From assembly GCA_038087015.1 (NCBI GenBank), contig JASBNA010000016.1, positions 496,001 to 560,000 of the forward strand: a stretch of 64,000 nucleotides of DNA, read 5' to 3'. Source of the DNA: Cerrena zonata (taxonomy: Eukaryota > Basidiomycota > Agaricomycetes > Polyporales > Cerrenaceae). The translations under genes were made by a program, and so were the position numbers. Of this stretch, positions 35,209 through 48,645 are shown piece after piece (the first letter of the stretch is position 1; the number at the start of each line of letters is the position of its first letter). Under the pieces are notes generated by a model. The model was not told where the DNA came from and ran no database searches. It worked only from the letters and a program-made list of their open reading frames with translations.

Positions 35209-36379
35209 ATGGCCTCGATTATCCTAGATCCTGCTCTTCTACAAGAACTAAAATATTTACAAATCAGTAATTACATGATTATGGCAGGGAGTGCAGTAGG
35301 TGCCATTGTTTTCCAAGATCAAAGCATGGGCTAATGTACTTTCAAAGCTATGGGTATATGACTTCTCGCTTGGAATAGCTGAAGAGGCCAGTATATTCTC
35401 TCGCTCTTTGAAATTACCGGATATTGTTTATATAATTTCCCGGTGAGTATTTCAATATACTTTCACTGATTAATGTATTTATACTGAGTTTGTATAGAGT
35501 TCTCCTGCTGGGTCAAGCAGCCGTAGGGCTCGCTGTGATAAGTAAGCTTAATGTGTGTATAGTGAAAATATTTACTAATCAATAGTGAAGTTATCCCCGC
35601 CGACGACTGTGTTACGAGGAATCTTTCCATTACTATAGAGTGGATAGTCGCGTTCTCCGTGCCCTGCAACAGTTGGATTTTCTTTACCCGGGTCCGAGCA
35701 GTGTATAACCACTCTCGCATAATCCAAGGGGTTTTTTTCGCTCTTTGGGCACTTACGTTAATTGCCCTCGGAACGCCCTTCACGTACGAGGTGCCTTCGA
35801 TTCCTCTTGGCAATGGATTATGCTTCAAGAGCCTCGTTTTTCATCGTCATTTTGAGGCCATTAGTCTTTCCCTGTTGATCGTCTTCGACACCGCAGTCAT
35901 GGTTGCAATCTCAATCCGTATGATGTCGTATAGTCTGTCGGATTCTTGGAAATCGAAGGTCTACTCTCTGGTCTTCGGGAATGAGATGGGACACACATCC
36001 AGATTATTCCTCAAATCTAGTCAGATATATTATTTGTAAGTCTTATCTATACCTCTTGGTGTAATGATCATCTTCTCACTTTCGGAACCCGAATTCCAGC
36101 TCACTCGTCAGCATTCAGTTTGTGTATCTCGGCGCATTACTTTTGACCTCGATTCCCGACGAGATCGTCGTAATGGTTGCACTATTCCAAGCCCTGTTCC
36201 ACAACATCATGATTTGTCGGGTGTACCGGATGATGAAACTAGATTCGGGGTCTCCTTCAGACAATGTCCCATCCTATGTTACTCCAATTGCTTTTGATCT
36301 CAATGACGCTCTTTATACACAAGACTCCACACTAGTTAGCCACCGTACTATCCATTCGTCTCAACCTACGGAAGCATAG
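35209..36379 (+). CDS. Basidiomycete 7TM-like membrane protein (DUF6533 type)
   Basis: Five exons, join(35209..35295, 35348..35442, 35498..35541, 35591..36035, 36100..36379), give 316 residues. The N-terminal segment (LKYLQISNYMIMAGSALWVYDFSLGIAEEA, split across the first intron) fits the DUF6533 entry pattern of one TM helix followed by a D/E-rich turn. Later segments are DDC-rich loop PADDCVTRNLS, then FSVPCNSWIFFTRVRAVY (the conserved FF-x-RVRAVY end of a helix), GVFFALWALTLIALG, SLSLLIVFDTAVMVAISIRM and SSLVSIQFVYLGALLL across the last splice. About seven hydrophobic helices are expected. Such proteins are abundant in Agaricomycetes and their function is unknown. The acceptor before exon 4 was chosen (GTGAAG) because the nearer TAG would shift the frame and meet a stop. 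Confidence 0.82.
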
Positions 36380-36776
36380 CAAGACACATGCCTATCTTCT
36401 TCTCTGTACATAGCCTAGCATACTGAAAACGAGCCGTTCAAGTGGTGAATTGTACGCTGTATAAATAAATATCGGATATGAGGCTGTACAATATGTATAT
36501 TTCGATGAGTTTACATTCGATGTCTGGTGTAGCAATATTACAAGGCCGTGGACTGCTGCAAGCATTAACGTCGAGGTAAATGTGCACCAACTTGAGAATC
36601 ATGTTCGGTAACATCCGATGCCGGCCTGAGACTACCGTCTCAGTATCATCATCACGCTCGCTTCTTTCCCGAGTCTCACCTCTTCGACGCCATAACCCTA
36701 CTGAGCTTCAGTGATCTTCAGACTTCAAGATGAAACGTGACATCTCCGGTTCATGAACATCAATGGTCTCGATCAG
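36380..36776. other. Intergenic, convergent 3' flanks
   Basis: Lies between two convergent genes; no coding or repeat signal recognised. Confidence 0.4.
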
Positions 36777-37217
36777 CTAATCAAACATATACTCTGCCTT
36801 TCTACGATCAGCTTCGTCCAAACCTATACCACGAGCTGTGTATGTTAAAAGATTGAAACTGACGTTCAAGTTCGACATGATAAATCCATCTACAACAGAC
36901 CCCACCACCTGAAATCCAACGTTCCATGATCGTCTTGCTGCGCAGCTAAATATTTATATGCCAGGGCACCTAAGGCAGCATCACCCTTTCAAGACCTTGC
37001 CACCCACGAACGATATGTGCATTATCGAAAATATTCTTGAAGTACTTACTCATGAACGTCAATCTCATTCCCATATCCCATCATGATGAACCTAGAAGTT
37101 AACCGCGTACCACATAACGCCGCACCGATGTGAGTAATCCAAATACTATGCTAGCTCATTGTGCGTTCAGTGTTTGTACCCCCAGAGCAATATAGTATCT
37201 TGATGGAACTTTGTCAT
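36777..37217 (-). CDS. Small unrecognised three-exon protein
   Basis: Reading the minus strand, three short segments join into 100 residues: complement(join(36777..36945, 37050..37145, 37180..37217)). Donors are GTACAAAC and GTAAGT, acceptors CATAG and TTTAG, and the phases fit (2, then 2). The protein begins MTKFHQDTILLWG and continues IWITHIGAALCGTRLTSR and MMGYGNEIDVHDC. It ends GLDEADRRKAEYMFD and then a stop. An in-frame stop lies just before the ATG. The central part (GFQVVGSVVDGFIM) is mildly hydrophobic. I recognise no family. No single exon exceeds 60 codons, so a simple frame search overlooks it. The first exon could instead be an internal one with more upstream. Evidence is splice consistency and amino-acid composition only. 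Confidence 0.42.
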
Positions 37218-37480
37218 CTACTCAGGCTTCAGCGCCACAACCTACAATTCCAGGCCGGAAAGTACGTCGTCACTCGTCAGCGTTTGAGCTCTGTTCCGTG
37301 AGTTTCCTCGGGCTGTCTTCAGAGCATATGTCCGACAGGAATAATGAAAGCTCTTGATCATTACGTATAAAGCATGCAAACTTGATACCTGCACAGTCCC
37401 GCTATAAGTGACGCACAATCAGACAGATCGTATCGAGGGTATATATCAACCGCCTTGAAATTCTCCTGCGCCCCCTCAAC

Positions 37481-38861
37481 ATGGATCCCAACACTTCATC
37501 TGCTCTTTCGGCCGGTAATACTGCCCTCTATACTTAGAGACGATGGGCCATTACTCACGGATCTGATTTTTACAGTTGTAGTACTTATTTGCGAGGCCCT
37601 GGCACACATTGATGATGAGGTTTGTGGAAGGATTGTTTCTCCTTCACCGCATTGTAATCTAATTCCTTTAGGTCCAATATATATGGCGGTAAGGTCTACA
37701 GCTATACTGCATCATTTTCCGATTTAAAGTGGCAACCTTCCCGTTAGTCGTGAAAGTTGTTGGTCGAAATGGGCATACCTATACCTTCGTTTTTCTCCCA
37801 TTCTTCTACTAGGGTAAGCGTTTCTCACCCGTAACCACTTTCAAGTTGTGCAATACAATCTAATGATGATACCGATAGGGCTGCCTTGACAGCGACGACT
37901 AGTGGTGATTCCGATGTTACCTACAACATGGTCACCTGTCAAGTCTTTTACGGCTTCATGGTGTTTGGTATGAACATGTCCGTTTGGGTCGTCGACTCGC
38001 TTCTCATTGCTCGAGGTTCGTTTCAATCATCGGGATTTCTCCACGCTATATCATTGATACTGAGCATTATATCTACAGTTTCTGCCCTCTATTATCTTTC
38101 TAGAAAAGTATCGTACATCCTTCGCGTGATGCTAGCGGCGGAACTCATAACGATGGTCATCGCTTGCGGACTTTCCATTCCCAAAGCAACTTTCGTTCCG
38201 GGTTGTCTGACTGCATCTATGCCTCGTGTCTGTCTTGCGAGCTTGTGCGTTTCGAATCACTTGCTGGTTATTGTTACTATAGCTGATGACTTCATACCTT
38301 ATACAGACTGTCTTCCGTGCTATCACAAATAATTTTGTTTGTGCTTACCATTGTGCATTTTCTTCGTTCACGTAACGGGGAACTACCTAAGGGGAGTATC
38401 GAGACTATCCTAACGAGGGATGGGACATGGGCTTTCGGCGTAACCTCTTGTAAGTTCCCTACTACTCATTATCGTTATCTGTCATGCTGAATTCAAACCT
38501 TACAAAGTGGTGAATGTATGCAACGTACTCGTGTTTCATTTCTCAGGTTTCGGTCTAGATGGGTTTGGGAATATTGTCTCTTTGTAAGTATTTCACTCAC
38601 CTACTCACCTAGTCATTACGCTCACTCTGACTATTTTATCTCTGTATAGTTGGACACTCGTGGCCTTCTCTGCTTTAGTACGTTTCTTTGCCGTGTATAT
38701 CTTCACCATGGAACACAAGAATGACCGCCATTGTCTTTTAGGGCTGTCGGATTCAACTGAATCTCTATCAAAAGACTGCTATCACTTGTCCGGAAGAGGA
38801 CTCGTATTCTCTAGGCGTACTCAGCAGTATTAACTTCACTCATACGTTACAAGACGTTTGA
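37481..38861 (+). CDS. Multi-pass membrane protein, basidiomycete type, function unknown
   Basis: The probable start is MDPNTSSALSAG at 37481, spliced at 37514 to a segment beginning VVVLICEALA. The 5' exons between 37576 and 37880 are not resolved. From 37886 the reading is good: CQVFYGFMVFGMNMSVWVVD, then HAISLILSIISTVSALYYL and VMLAAELITMVIACGLS, each a membrane helix. After several short introns come GSIETILTRDGTWAFGVTS, VNVCNVLVFHF, WTLVAFSAL and GCRIQLNLYQ. The last is the usual cytoplasmic end of this family (GWxLxxxSFSxxRIxLN pattern), followed by a tail ending HTLQDV. About seven helices are expected. It is not closely similar to its neighbour at 35.2 kb. Confidence 0.7.
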
Positions 38862-40221
38862 ATTAGCGTCATTAAGATGATGCTGCACCTACTGGAATTG
38901 TATGAGTTGTATTTAACTTGTGGTTTTTTTCGACTGTGTAGAATAGTGTATAAAATATGTATGAAGATAATAAAAGACGTCTAACAGATTCCTGTCATAC
39001 CGCCCCTCCGCTGGTGAATCATATTCTCCTTACAAACTCAGACCTCCGACAAGAACATGTTTCTTCCTCGAAAACATAAATAGTCCTCGGGTATAGCACT
39101 TCACCCAACACATATAACAACGCACAACGATATGGATTTTGCAGAAAAATATGTACTAATCATTACAAAGCGGAGGATCCATCTTCCAGTTCAACAAACG
39201 CAACAACCACACACCACCACCGACCGACCGACCGACCGACCGACTACACCCAATAAAATCCTCGAAGCCCTCTCTCGCCTCACACGCCCTTTCCACGAAC
39301 GACAAGCCAAATGATAATAGCAAGTCCCCGAAGGAAAGGTGGGAGGAAAGAGGAAATAAGAGTGAGCAGATATAAATGGAAACGGAAACGGAAGCGAGAC
39401 TACGTGATGGGATGAGTGGATGAAGAAGACCGAGCCGAGACGAGATGAGACGAGAGGGGGAAAAGAACTACAAAAAGGAGCGTGTTTTAGTTACTATATG
39501 CGAGATGGAGAAGGTGGAATGAGATATCAATCGTCGATGTCAACAACAAAAAAAGTGTATGACATCGTAGGAGTGGGTGGAAGTAATTCTGAATGCGAGA
39601 CGATTGAGAGAGGAGGGGATCTTCATGAATGAAGAATAAGTACGGCGCGGATGGATAAGACACAATTAAACGGCGACGAAAAAAGGGATTAGGCGATCCT
39701 CCTTCATCTCTACGCAACCTGGTCCTTGATGGACACGGGGAGCAAGAATAAACGATGAAGAAAGGACTTGAAAAGAAAAAGCGTCCGTACGCAATAAAAA
39801 TACAGAAACCTTGCTGCGATTGACAATGCGGCCGGTGGATAGCTCGTCCAGAGTGTCTATAGAGGTGTCTGCGGGAGTGACGAGGAGGAATATTGTCGAA
39901 TAACGGCCAAGGCAGGATAGGAAATGGTGGGGGTGGGATGGGGAAGTCGAAGCATTCAAAATCTTGGTTGAAAAGCACCGAGTTCCGTGACCATGTATCT
40001 GCCAGCTGACAAACTCCTAACGTCGTGACCTCTTCTTCTGGATCCAATAAGCATATACCGACACGCAACGGGAATTCATCTTCTTCAACAACAACAGGCA
40101 ATTCAACTGACCGAGCTGACCCTCATCACCTTCCCTCCGCCCCCAGTTGCTCGGTCCTACTCCGGACGTGCTACCAACGCGACGATCTTGCCAGAGATTC
40201 CAAAACGTGTGTTGAAGCCGT
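38862..40221. other. Intergenic, no gene called
   Basis: Contains a CCGA tandem repeat (39220-39243) and purine-rich low-complexity sequence around 39300-39450. A 204-codon minus-strand frame (39487-40101) is Phe/Pro/Ser-rich with no domain; it is the reverse of that GA-rich sequence, probably the 3' UTR of casein kinase 1. Confidence 0.4.
39220..39243. repeat. (CCGA)6 tetranucleotide repeat
   Basis: Six uninterrupted CCGA units. Confidence 0.95.
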
Positions 40222-41498
40222 TTACCAGATCGCGTCGTCACGACCGCGAGTCACGCGCTGCTGACCTACAGCACCGGGCATAGAACCCTGTTGCTGCTGT
40301 TGGCGAGTGTGAGAGCGAAGACTATACCAGAGAGCGTCAGTATGAGAGACTGGGAAAGTTGTATTATTTGTATTATTTTACGTACACTCGGTCACCAGCA
40401 AGGCGATGCTCATCATCATCCTGAACAACCTTACGTCTGCCTCCAGCCTTAGCGCTGCTACCGGCACCACTGTCCTCAGTGGGAGCACGTTGAACGCTCC
40501 AGTCGAAGACGTAGTCGTATTGGTAGCCCTCACGAACAAAGAGATCACGGAAGAGCTTGCGAAGGTAGGAGTAGTCAGGCTTGTCGTCGAAACGGAGGGC
40601 ACGAGTGTAGTTGAGGAAGATTGAGAACTCCTGAGGGTGTCCACGGCAGAGCAGGTCGGAGGGGGTAGTCATCTTCTTCTCCATGATCCTGTCGTACTTC
40701 TGCTTCTTAGTAGCAGCCTTGAGTCCTTGCCAGGGCAAAGAGCCGCGCAAGAAGTACATGAGCACGTAAGCAAGAGACTCGAGATCATCACGACGAGCTT
40801 GCTCAACACCCAAGTGAGTGTTGATCGAAGTGTAACGAGCGGTACCAGTCAAGTTCTTGTTCTCCCTGTAGGGAATGTGCAGATGGGTCTTAGGGTCCCT
40901 GTACTTCTTGGCAAGACCGAAATCGATGACGTTCACTTGGTTACCACGCTTGCCGATGCCCATGAGGAAGTTGTCGGGCTTGATGTCACGGTGGATGAAG
41001 TTCCTGGAGTGGATATACTCGATTCGGGAAATCTGGGGTAATGTGGCGTCAATGTCAGAAAACGAACAGCGAGGCGCAGCAACTTACCAGTTGGTCAGCC
41101 AAAAGCAAAACGGTCTTCAAGCTGAACTTTCTGTTGCAGAAGTTGAACAGGTCCTCGAGAGAGGGACCGAGGAGATCGATGACCATCGCATTGTAGTCAC
41201 ACTCGGTACCGAACCAACGAACAAAGGGAACACCGACGCCACCAGCGAGAGTCTTGTAGACCTTGGACTCGTACTCGAGCTGGGGGTGCTTGGCCTTGAC
41301 GGACTCGAGCTTGATGGCGACTTCCTCGCCGGAGATCAAGTTGATTCCGAGGTAAATGTCACCTGTGGGGCGAAAGATGAGGGGGCGCAGGGTCAATAAA
41401 CAACAGAGGGGCGTACCGAAAGAGCCTGAGCCAATCTTCTTGCCAAGTCTGTACTTGCCACCGACTCGTAAGTCCAACTTGTGTGCAGCGTCAGCCAT
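40222..41498 (-). CDS. Casein kinase 1 (CK1 delta/epsilon type)
   Basis: Four exons, complement(join(40222..40321, 40386..41032, 41088..41362, 41417..41498)), give 367 residues. The start [20 protein letters not shown] leads into the glycine loop IGSGSFG, which the first intron splits. Then come EVAIKLES with the ATP-binding Lys, [14 protein letters not shown] (catalytic loop), [27 protein letters not shown] and the CK1 signature [25 protein letters not shown]. After the kinase domain (about residue 295) is a short tail with [17 protein letters not shown] and a Gln-rich end. CK1 is a Ser/Thr kinase with roles in DNA repair, the cell cycle, clock and trafficking. The short tail without a C-terminal double Cys argues for the Hhp1/Hrr25-type over the palmitoylated Yck-type. 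Codon use is strongly biased, as in a highly expressed gene. Confidence 0.96.
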
Positions 41499-44400
41499 TG
41501 AGATGTATGTGGGTAGAGATTGTTTGGGGGGTAGAGATTTCTATTGAAAGAAAGGGTCAGCAAGTCAGGAAAGTCCTGTAAGCGTTGTAGGGTGAGAAGA
41601 AAGAGGAAGGGGATCGGAGTGGTCGCGGTAGGGAACAAGAAGGAGGGGGCGAGGAAAGGAAGGATTATAGCTGATCGCCGGGCCTGGGAAGTCGGACACA
41701 GCATCGAACCGTATCCCAAGCACAGTGAAGGAGACATCCAAATGGGTGCACACGACATCAGGAGCGGAAAGTGGTGTTCATCTTTACGTCTGGAAGGAGT
41801 GGTATGCCGTGAACGAGTCGTCAAGTGCGGCAGCCACGAGGCGAAACGGGCGAGTGAAATGCACGATAAAATCGATGAGGGAGAAACTCACCAAGTTCAG
41901 AAAGGGAAAGAGAAATAGAGAGATGCAAAAACGAGGATTCGAGGCGGTGGAGAAGAGAGAGGTATAAGGACAAGGGAGGTGGCGACAAAGGGGACCCTCA
42001 GTGCGCTGGACGAGAGGAGGCTCAGCGTGGGAACTCTTTTCCAGCCGTGCTTTCGGGGTTTCAAATACCGCATATGCCCATTTATTATGTACTGACTCGA
42101 GCGTCTCTTGCCCAAGCACACTTTCCCTTTCGCCGGCTATCCAGCAGTGCCTCCCTCAGGCTTCAACTCGGCCTCTCTCCTGGCTTCCGTCCTCTCCGGG
42201 TTCAATGGCTTATAACTCACTGGTTACTCACTCGCTGAGTCACTTCACCCACCAAGACAAGACGGTCGCGCAGCTGTAATCCATTTCCCAGAGCTGAGAG
42301 CAAACCATTGTCCTCCGCTCTTCGAATTCTTCCAGCGTCTTGGGCATGTTCTGATCAGTCACCAACCGCCATGTTGCCCTGGTGGCCCACTTTATCGTCC
42401 TATCACTGACATCGGCTCGCATCCATCATCTTGTTCGCCTCATTACAAGGTCACAATCTCCAGCCTTTTCCGCCCAGGGCTTCTTGTTGCAGCGCCAGTC
42501 TAGTATCTTTCCACCCCGCTCCTCCCCACCCACGTTTGCCATTTAATCTTGTCCTGGCCGAACTTCCACCGAAGCTCTGACCTGCCCCTAAACCCTCCTT
42601 CCTGGCCTTTCTTTCGGATCCTCTACCTCGCGACGTTCTCCGTCCCTGTCCCTCCGAGATGAACAGCTTCACACCGACATCTTGGCTATCCCGTCCCTAA
42701 TCTTGTTCGGGTTCTCTCGCCCTATGGCCATAATAGCTCCCGCGATCCTGTGATTTGCTTTCGAAAACTCCTTGGGTCGGACATAATCAACTGTGCATCG
42801 TGTCCCTCGAGTCAATCTCGGCCTTTTCGCTGCATTTGAACTATTTCATCCTGGTCCGGGTCCGTACCACGCGCGGTCTTTGCTCTGCCCCCTACTGTTC
42901 ATTGCGGCGTACGTGATCTGGCATGCTTACAAAAATACTACGCCGCGACACATACTTGTGTCTGACAGTGGCATGGAATGTTTGCGCAACAACTAACCAT
43001 GGCGATTGGATCCGTTCATGCTGATCCAGAATGTTCAACGTAGTCAAGACTGGTGTCGATTCGCGCCGAAGTATCAATCACGTAGTTCCATATACGCATT
43101 TGGCTGGTTTTACGAAGGCGAATTCGCTGATGAACTTTGTTTGACAGTCTTCTTAGACCGGCCTCAGATCCCTTTTGCGAACAGCTTCTGCTCCTATAGT
43201 GTGAATCCTTGGAGGCATTCAACTTCTTCTTACGGGCACTAGTCATCTTGCAATGTTAACTTCGACCTTGGTCATGCAGAACAATTCCTTACCACCAGAA
43301 GTGTTCTTCATTTGGAAGTTATCTGAGCGACTAGCCATTTCACACCTAATGATGATCTTATTGTGCGTTCTGCTCTCAGATGAATTGTTGAACCTTCTTT
43401 CCATGTGACATACGAATGTTTTCACTACGAGAAATGAAATCAAGAAGTTTTCATTTGTCCTGCGAACCCAAATACAGAATAACTTTTGCAATTTTGGAAA
43501 ATTATTTTGTTTAGAAATCCAGTTATAGCACTTCTTCCTGAATGCATGTGCAAATGTATGTTCCCATAAGATATGAAAGTCTCTCTTCCCTTCAAACAAT
43601 ACAACCATGTGAGTCCCCGCAATTCAAGTTGTGCATTTTTCTCAGTCATATGGTTAGCATCTACGTCTCGTAAACCCGTCTATACCACACTGTCGCTGTG
43701 ATATGAGTTGCTGTTGCTCGCCGTTGGCAGGACATATTTAAAGGCCACGTCTCTAGAGCTGTACGTTGTATGTATATGTATGGAAACAGACGGGCTTCTT
43801 TGAGGTTCACATGATTCTGTCAAACGAAAGTGCGTGGATTTAGCCTTCCCACTGTCATCCATTGTAGTTGGAAATTCGATGGCTGCAGAGCGGAGCCTAC
43901 AGCTTGCGCCAAACTGATTTCACAATGATAGATTGACCCTTCGATGTGTTACTAACATATGTTGTAAACTACGTATTGTGTATCGCAATCGGCTCCGAAT
44001 CCCACCTATCAGTTACATCTTGTTACTAAAACAAACTGTATGATAGTCTCATCTCGTAACATACGATCCCTACGTTGACCGGGTTGAAAGATGTGATCAT
44101 AGATCGAGCGAGGTGAAGTGGGTACTGACTGTGGTAAGCAAGCATCGGAGACACTTCCATTCCGTTCCAATTCACTTGTGGTATGGCTCGTCGCTAGATT
44201 CAAATTCTTAAGACCGCTCGAAGCCGAGACTAAGGGGATAACGGACTCTAGGCGACGATATATATAAGACGACAAGTAGTCTTGGTGCTAGAATTCGACA
44301 ATGCAAGTGCCAGTGTCATGACACAGATGGGAGCCATGGCCAAGCATTGTATGAAGCAAGAATGTGGACAAGCAAGAAGACCGCTTCGGCGCTTGTTCGG

Positions 44401-44929
44401 AAGTATTATGATTGGCGGCTTGAATTGAAAGCCCGGAATGTGCCAGTGGGAAAACCACAAGTCCAACACACGGCCATGCAATATTGATGTTTTGGAATTG
44501 CATATTCCAATCGAGTTGTGTTTCGACGATATGTAAGGATATGTATGACTGGCAAACATTCGGAATAGAGTGGAATGTGCGTATAAATGGACCGGAATTA
44601 TAGATGTACAACAGGAACATATATAGACTGCGCTTGAACAAAAGTAGCCGGATGTGGTGAGTATAGAACGAGGGAAAGTCCGATTGATCGAGAGAGGTTG
44701 CTCGTTACAGGATGGTCCATGCAACCGTTCCTGCTTGGACTCCTTCTCTTCCGCCATCCCCGCCTTAGGGCAAACCAATCCCAGCCCCTCTCTTGCCCTT
44801 CCTATCGTTTGAGACTCGTTTCGCTCACTCCTCAGAGTATCGAGTAACCCTTGTCACTCTTTACCTAAACCCACTCTTTTTGCGCCTTATCGTCGCGTAA
44901 CCAACTGAAAGTTCAGTAAATCTTGCAAG
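41499..44929. other. Long intergenic region between casein kinase 1 and chitin synthase
   Basis: About 3.4 kb, flanked by divergent genes, so both promoters lie here. CT-rich tracts occur around 41560-42700 and just upstream of the chitin synthase start (about 44780-44920), as is common in strongly expressed fungal promoters. Several frames of 60-176 codons exist (the longest is minus 44248-44778), but none shows a domain. I saw no RNA gene or repeat. A small intron-rich gene could have been missed. Confidence 0.4.
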
Positions 44930-47900
44930 ATGGCATATCGCCAACCAAGCCACGATCCTTATTACAACACTGGTGTTGGCCCTGATCTACCCCCTGCCCC
45001 TACCTATACCCCGGGATACAACGACTATGTTGTCCCCGAACCAAACCCACACCAACAACGCCCACAACATCAGCAACAGTATGGACATCAGGACTACGAT
45101 GCTCAATCCAACTGGGATGCCAAATCCTATCAAAGCAGCTACGCTGGCTCTCAAGCACACCTGAACCCTCAGTACGACGTTCAAATGACCCAAGTCAACG
45201 TACCTCCTGTTCCCCAGATGCCTTACCAACAGAATTACCCTCCGGTCCAACAGCGACCTGGGATGTACCGCGACCAGAGTACTGGCTACTCTGTTGCTCG
45301 CGAGAAGTTCTTGAAACGTAGGTCGGTGAGACAGGTCGAGTTGCAGCAGGGAAATTTGGTGTTGGATATGCCCGTCCCGTCGCACATTATTCCGAAGGGG
45401 ATTGAGACGAAGGAGGAGATGACGACGTTGAGGTATACGGCTGCGACTTGTGATCCTGATGATTTTATGCGCTCGAAGTATACGCTTAGGCCGTATCTTT
45501 ATGGACGCCAGACGGAGCTCTTTATCGTGATGACGATGTACAACGAGGATGAATTCTTGTTCACCCGGACTATGAATGCGTACGTTACATTCTGTTATTC
45601 ATTGTTGTTTTATGACGAATATTACAACTATTTATTAGCGTCTTGAAGAACGTAGCCCACTTGTGCGGCAGGGGTCGCTCAAAGACTTGGGGCCCCGAAG
45701 GATGGAAGAAGGTTGTTGTATGCGTCGTATCCGATGGTCGTAGCAAGATCAACAAACGAACCCTCCAAGTCCTCACGCTGGTATGTCTTTGCCGTGTCTC
45801 AATCTCAGAATGATAACATCTCAACTGATATTTTCCTAGATGGGATGCTACCAAGATGGTGTTGCCAAGGACTCTATCGCCGGCAAGGACGTGACCGCAC
45901 ATATCTTCGAGTTCGTGCTGTCGCTCAACTCACGATCATCCCACATCACTAACAAACTTATTTTCTCTGTGTTGTATTTTTATATTTCCGTTCCATTTAT
46001 AGGTACACATCACATGTTGTGGTTACGGAGAAAGGCGAAGTCTCTCAAGGCGCATGTCCTGTTCAGATTGTGTTTTGCTTGAAGGAGCAGAACAAGAAGA
46101 AATTGAACAGTCATAGGTGGTTCTTCAATGCGTTTGGACCTCTCATTAATCCCAATGGTATGTGCCCATGGTTTCGTGTGGTTGCTGTAGTTTCGGACTA
46201 ATAATAACCGGCCGCCGTAGTTTGCATCTTGCTTGATGTTGGAACCAAACCTACTGGAACATCTATCTATGAGCTTTGGAAGTGCTTTGACAAGCACAAG
46301 AACGTCGGAGGTGCTTGTGGAGAGTGAGTACGCTTGAGCATTGTGGTGAGAGTATGACTAAATTTCGTATACAGGATTTGTGTCGATACTGGTAGGGGAT
46401 GTTCGCTCCTCCTCACTAGTCCTCTTGCTGCTTCTCAAAACTTCGAGGTACGTCATGTTGTAATTTGAATGCGACAGCTAGCTCAGGAAACTTCGGGGTT
46501 TTTAGTACAAGATGTCGAACATTCTCGACAAGCCTCTCGAGGTACGCACCTTACTTCTACATACGGGGATCCGGGGACTAATCCACATGTTATAGAGTGT
46601 CTTTGGTTACATCAGTGTGCTTCCTGGTGCTTTCAGTGCCTACCGTTACAAGGCTCTTCTCAACGGTCCAGATGGCAAAGGACCCCTTGCGTCCTATTTC
46701 AAGGGTGAAACGATGCATGGTGGCAGCAGCAATGCAGGTCTTTTCGGTAAGTCCCTGTTATTTCCGTGTTGCTTCCCTTCAACATGGTATTTATTTTTAA
46801 CTCGAATGGCAACTAACGAACTATTTTGGGGGCAATAGAGCGGAACATGTATCTCGCCGAGGATCGTATTCTTTGCTTCGAGATTGTCACCAAGAAGCGC
46901 GAAGCTTGGGTGTAAGTCCTTCTAAGACTAAGAGGATGGGTTCTTAAACCTAATTATTTTCGTAGGTTGAGATATGTTAAGAGTGCGAAAGCTTCTACGG
47001 ATGTTCCTACAACTGTGAGTAAATTCTGTAAATATCTCATAAACTCCCCTTGACACTCTTTATAGGTCCCTGAGTTTATTTCTCAACGTCGTCGTTGGCT
47101 GAACGGTTCTCTTTTCGCTTCGATCCATGCTACCGTGTTCTTCTTCCGAATCTGGACATCTGGACAGAATTTCTTCAGGAAGATCATCCTACAAATCGAG
47201 TTCCTCTACAACGCAATCCAGTTGCTCTTTACTTGGACTGGTCTGGCAAACTTCTATCTCTCGTTCTTCTTCGTGAGTACTGGCACCTCCCAGCAGAAGG
47301 TTCATACTAACCTGGTACGTCAGCTCGTCTCTTCGGCCACTGCGACCCCGAGCACGGATGCTTTCAACTTCCTGAGCGCTGGTGCAGGTGCTGCCGTTTT
47401 CGAAGTCATCCTCAAGGCACGTAATAGCTACTCCTCGACTAAATCCGGATTCACTAATGACGTCTTCATGTAGCTCTATATCGGTGTGCTGTTCGTCGTT
47501 CTGGTCTGTTCCCTCGGCAATCGTCCACAAGGTTCAAAATGGACATATGCCATCTCGATGATACTCTTCGGTCTCTGTAGTATCATCACGCTTTGGTGTG
47601 CTGGATTCACGGTCTATCTCGCTGTACCACATTCTATTGATGGCTGGAAAGACTTCCCTAAGTACGTATATCGTTAGCATTCAGGAACTTCCTGACCATA
47701 TTGACGATATAAATAGCCTCCTCAAGACGAACAAAACATTCCGAGATATCGTCATTTCCGTCGCTGGTACCTATGGTCTCTACCTCTTTGGTTCACTCCT
47801 GCATTTCGAACCATGGCACATGCTTACATCCTTCGTTCAATATATGTTCTTATTGCCGAGTTGTAAGTCCCGTCATAACTGTCAGTTTGACTGATCGCAG

Positions 47901-48645
47901 CAACTGACGAATAACTATCACCCATAGACGTAAACATCTTGAGTAAGCTCCTGTCGCTGTCACACAAGTACCGTGGTGGTTGTGGATTCTAACCATGTAT
48001 ATCAATAGTGATGTACGCCATGTGTAACCTTCACGATGTCACCTGGTGAGCAGTCTTTTTCTCTGTTCCTTAGAAATTGAGACTAAAGAAATGGGATGTA
48101 GGGGTACAAAGGGTGACAATGGTTCATCGAAAGACTTGGGAGGTGCCAAGAAGGTCAAAGATTCCGACGGTAACGAGAGGTTTGAAGTCGAAGTGCCAAC
48201 TGCTCGTGAAGATGTTGACCAACTCTGGAACGCATCGCGAGCTGCTCTTTCTGTCGTACCACCCCAAGAGAAGGAGCATCGTGATGCTGCTACAAAGCAA
48301 GCTGATCATGACAGAAACAGTAGGACGAACGTCGTTTTGGCTTGGACAGGTACCAACATGTACGTTATTCTACGCATATCGAGATGTCCTTTCTCATGAC
48401 GCTTGCCGTAGGGTCATGATTTTGGTCTTCACTTCAAACACCTTCAATGACTGGGTCAAGAAGCATGTTGAAATCTCGCAGGATACCACCTTTAACCCCT
48501 ACCTCACCTTCCTCTTCTACGCTATGTAAGTTCCTTCAACGTATCTCGCCTCATACATGCTCATACTCGTCTTAGGGCGGGTCTCTCCGCTGTCCGCTTC
48601 TTCGGCTCTACTTTCTATCTGGTACTTCGACTCTTCGGCCACTAA
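44930..48645 (+). CDS. Chitin synthase (class I-III type)
   Basis: The first exon (about 44930-45580) starts [15 protein letters not shown], a Pro/Gln/Tyr-rich cytoplasmic tail. It is followed by the Chitin_synth_1N segment ([20 protein letters not shown]) and the start of the GT2 catalytic domain ([20 protein letters not shown]). Many small exons follow, carrying [55 protein letters not shown] and [16 protein letters not shown]. The EDR and QRRRW motifs are the catalytic and product-binding core. Membrane helices at the C-terminus ([37 protein letters not shown] and others) span to the end at LRLFGH. It is a plasma-membrane enzyme polymerising UDP-GlcNAc into chitin. At least 14 exons are needed; not every boundary was fixed. 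Confidence 0.95.

Noticed and set aside
39487..40101. 204-codon minus-strand frame
   Set aside because: Phe/Pro/Ser-rich, with no domain and no splice-supported start; it is the reverse of a GA-rich stretch and probably 3' UTR.
44248..44778. 176-codon minus-strand frame upstream of chitin synthase
   Set aside because: Composition is Cys/His/Ile-rich without domain or signal; it lies in the divergent promoter region.
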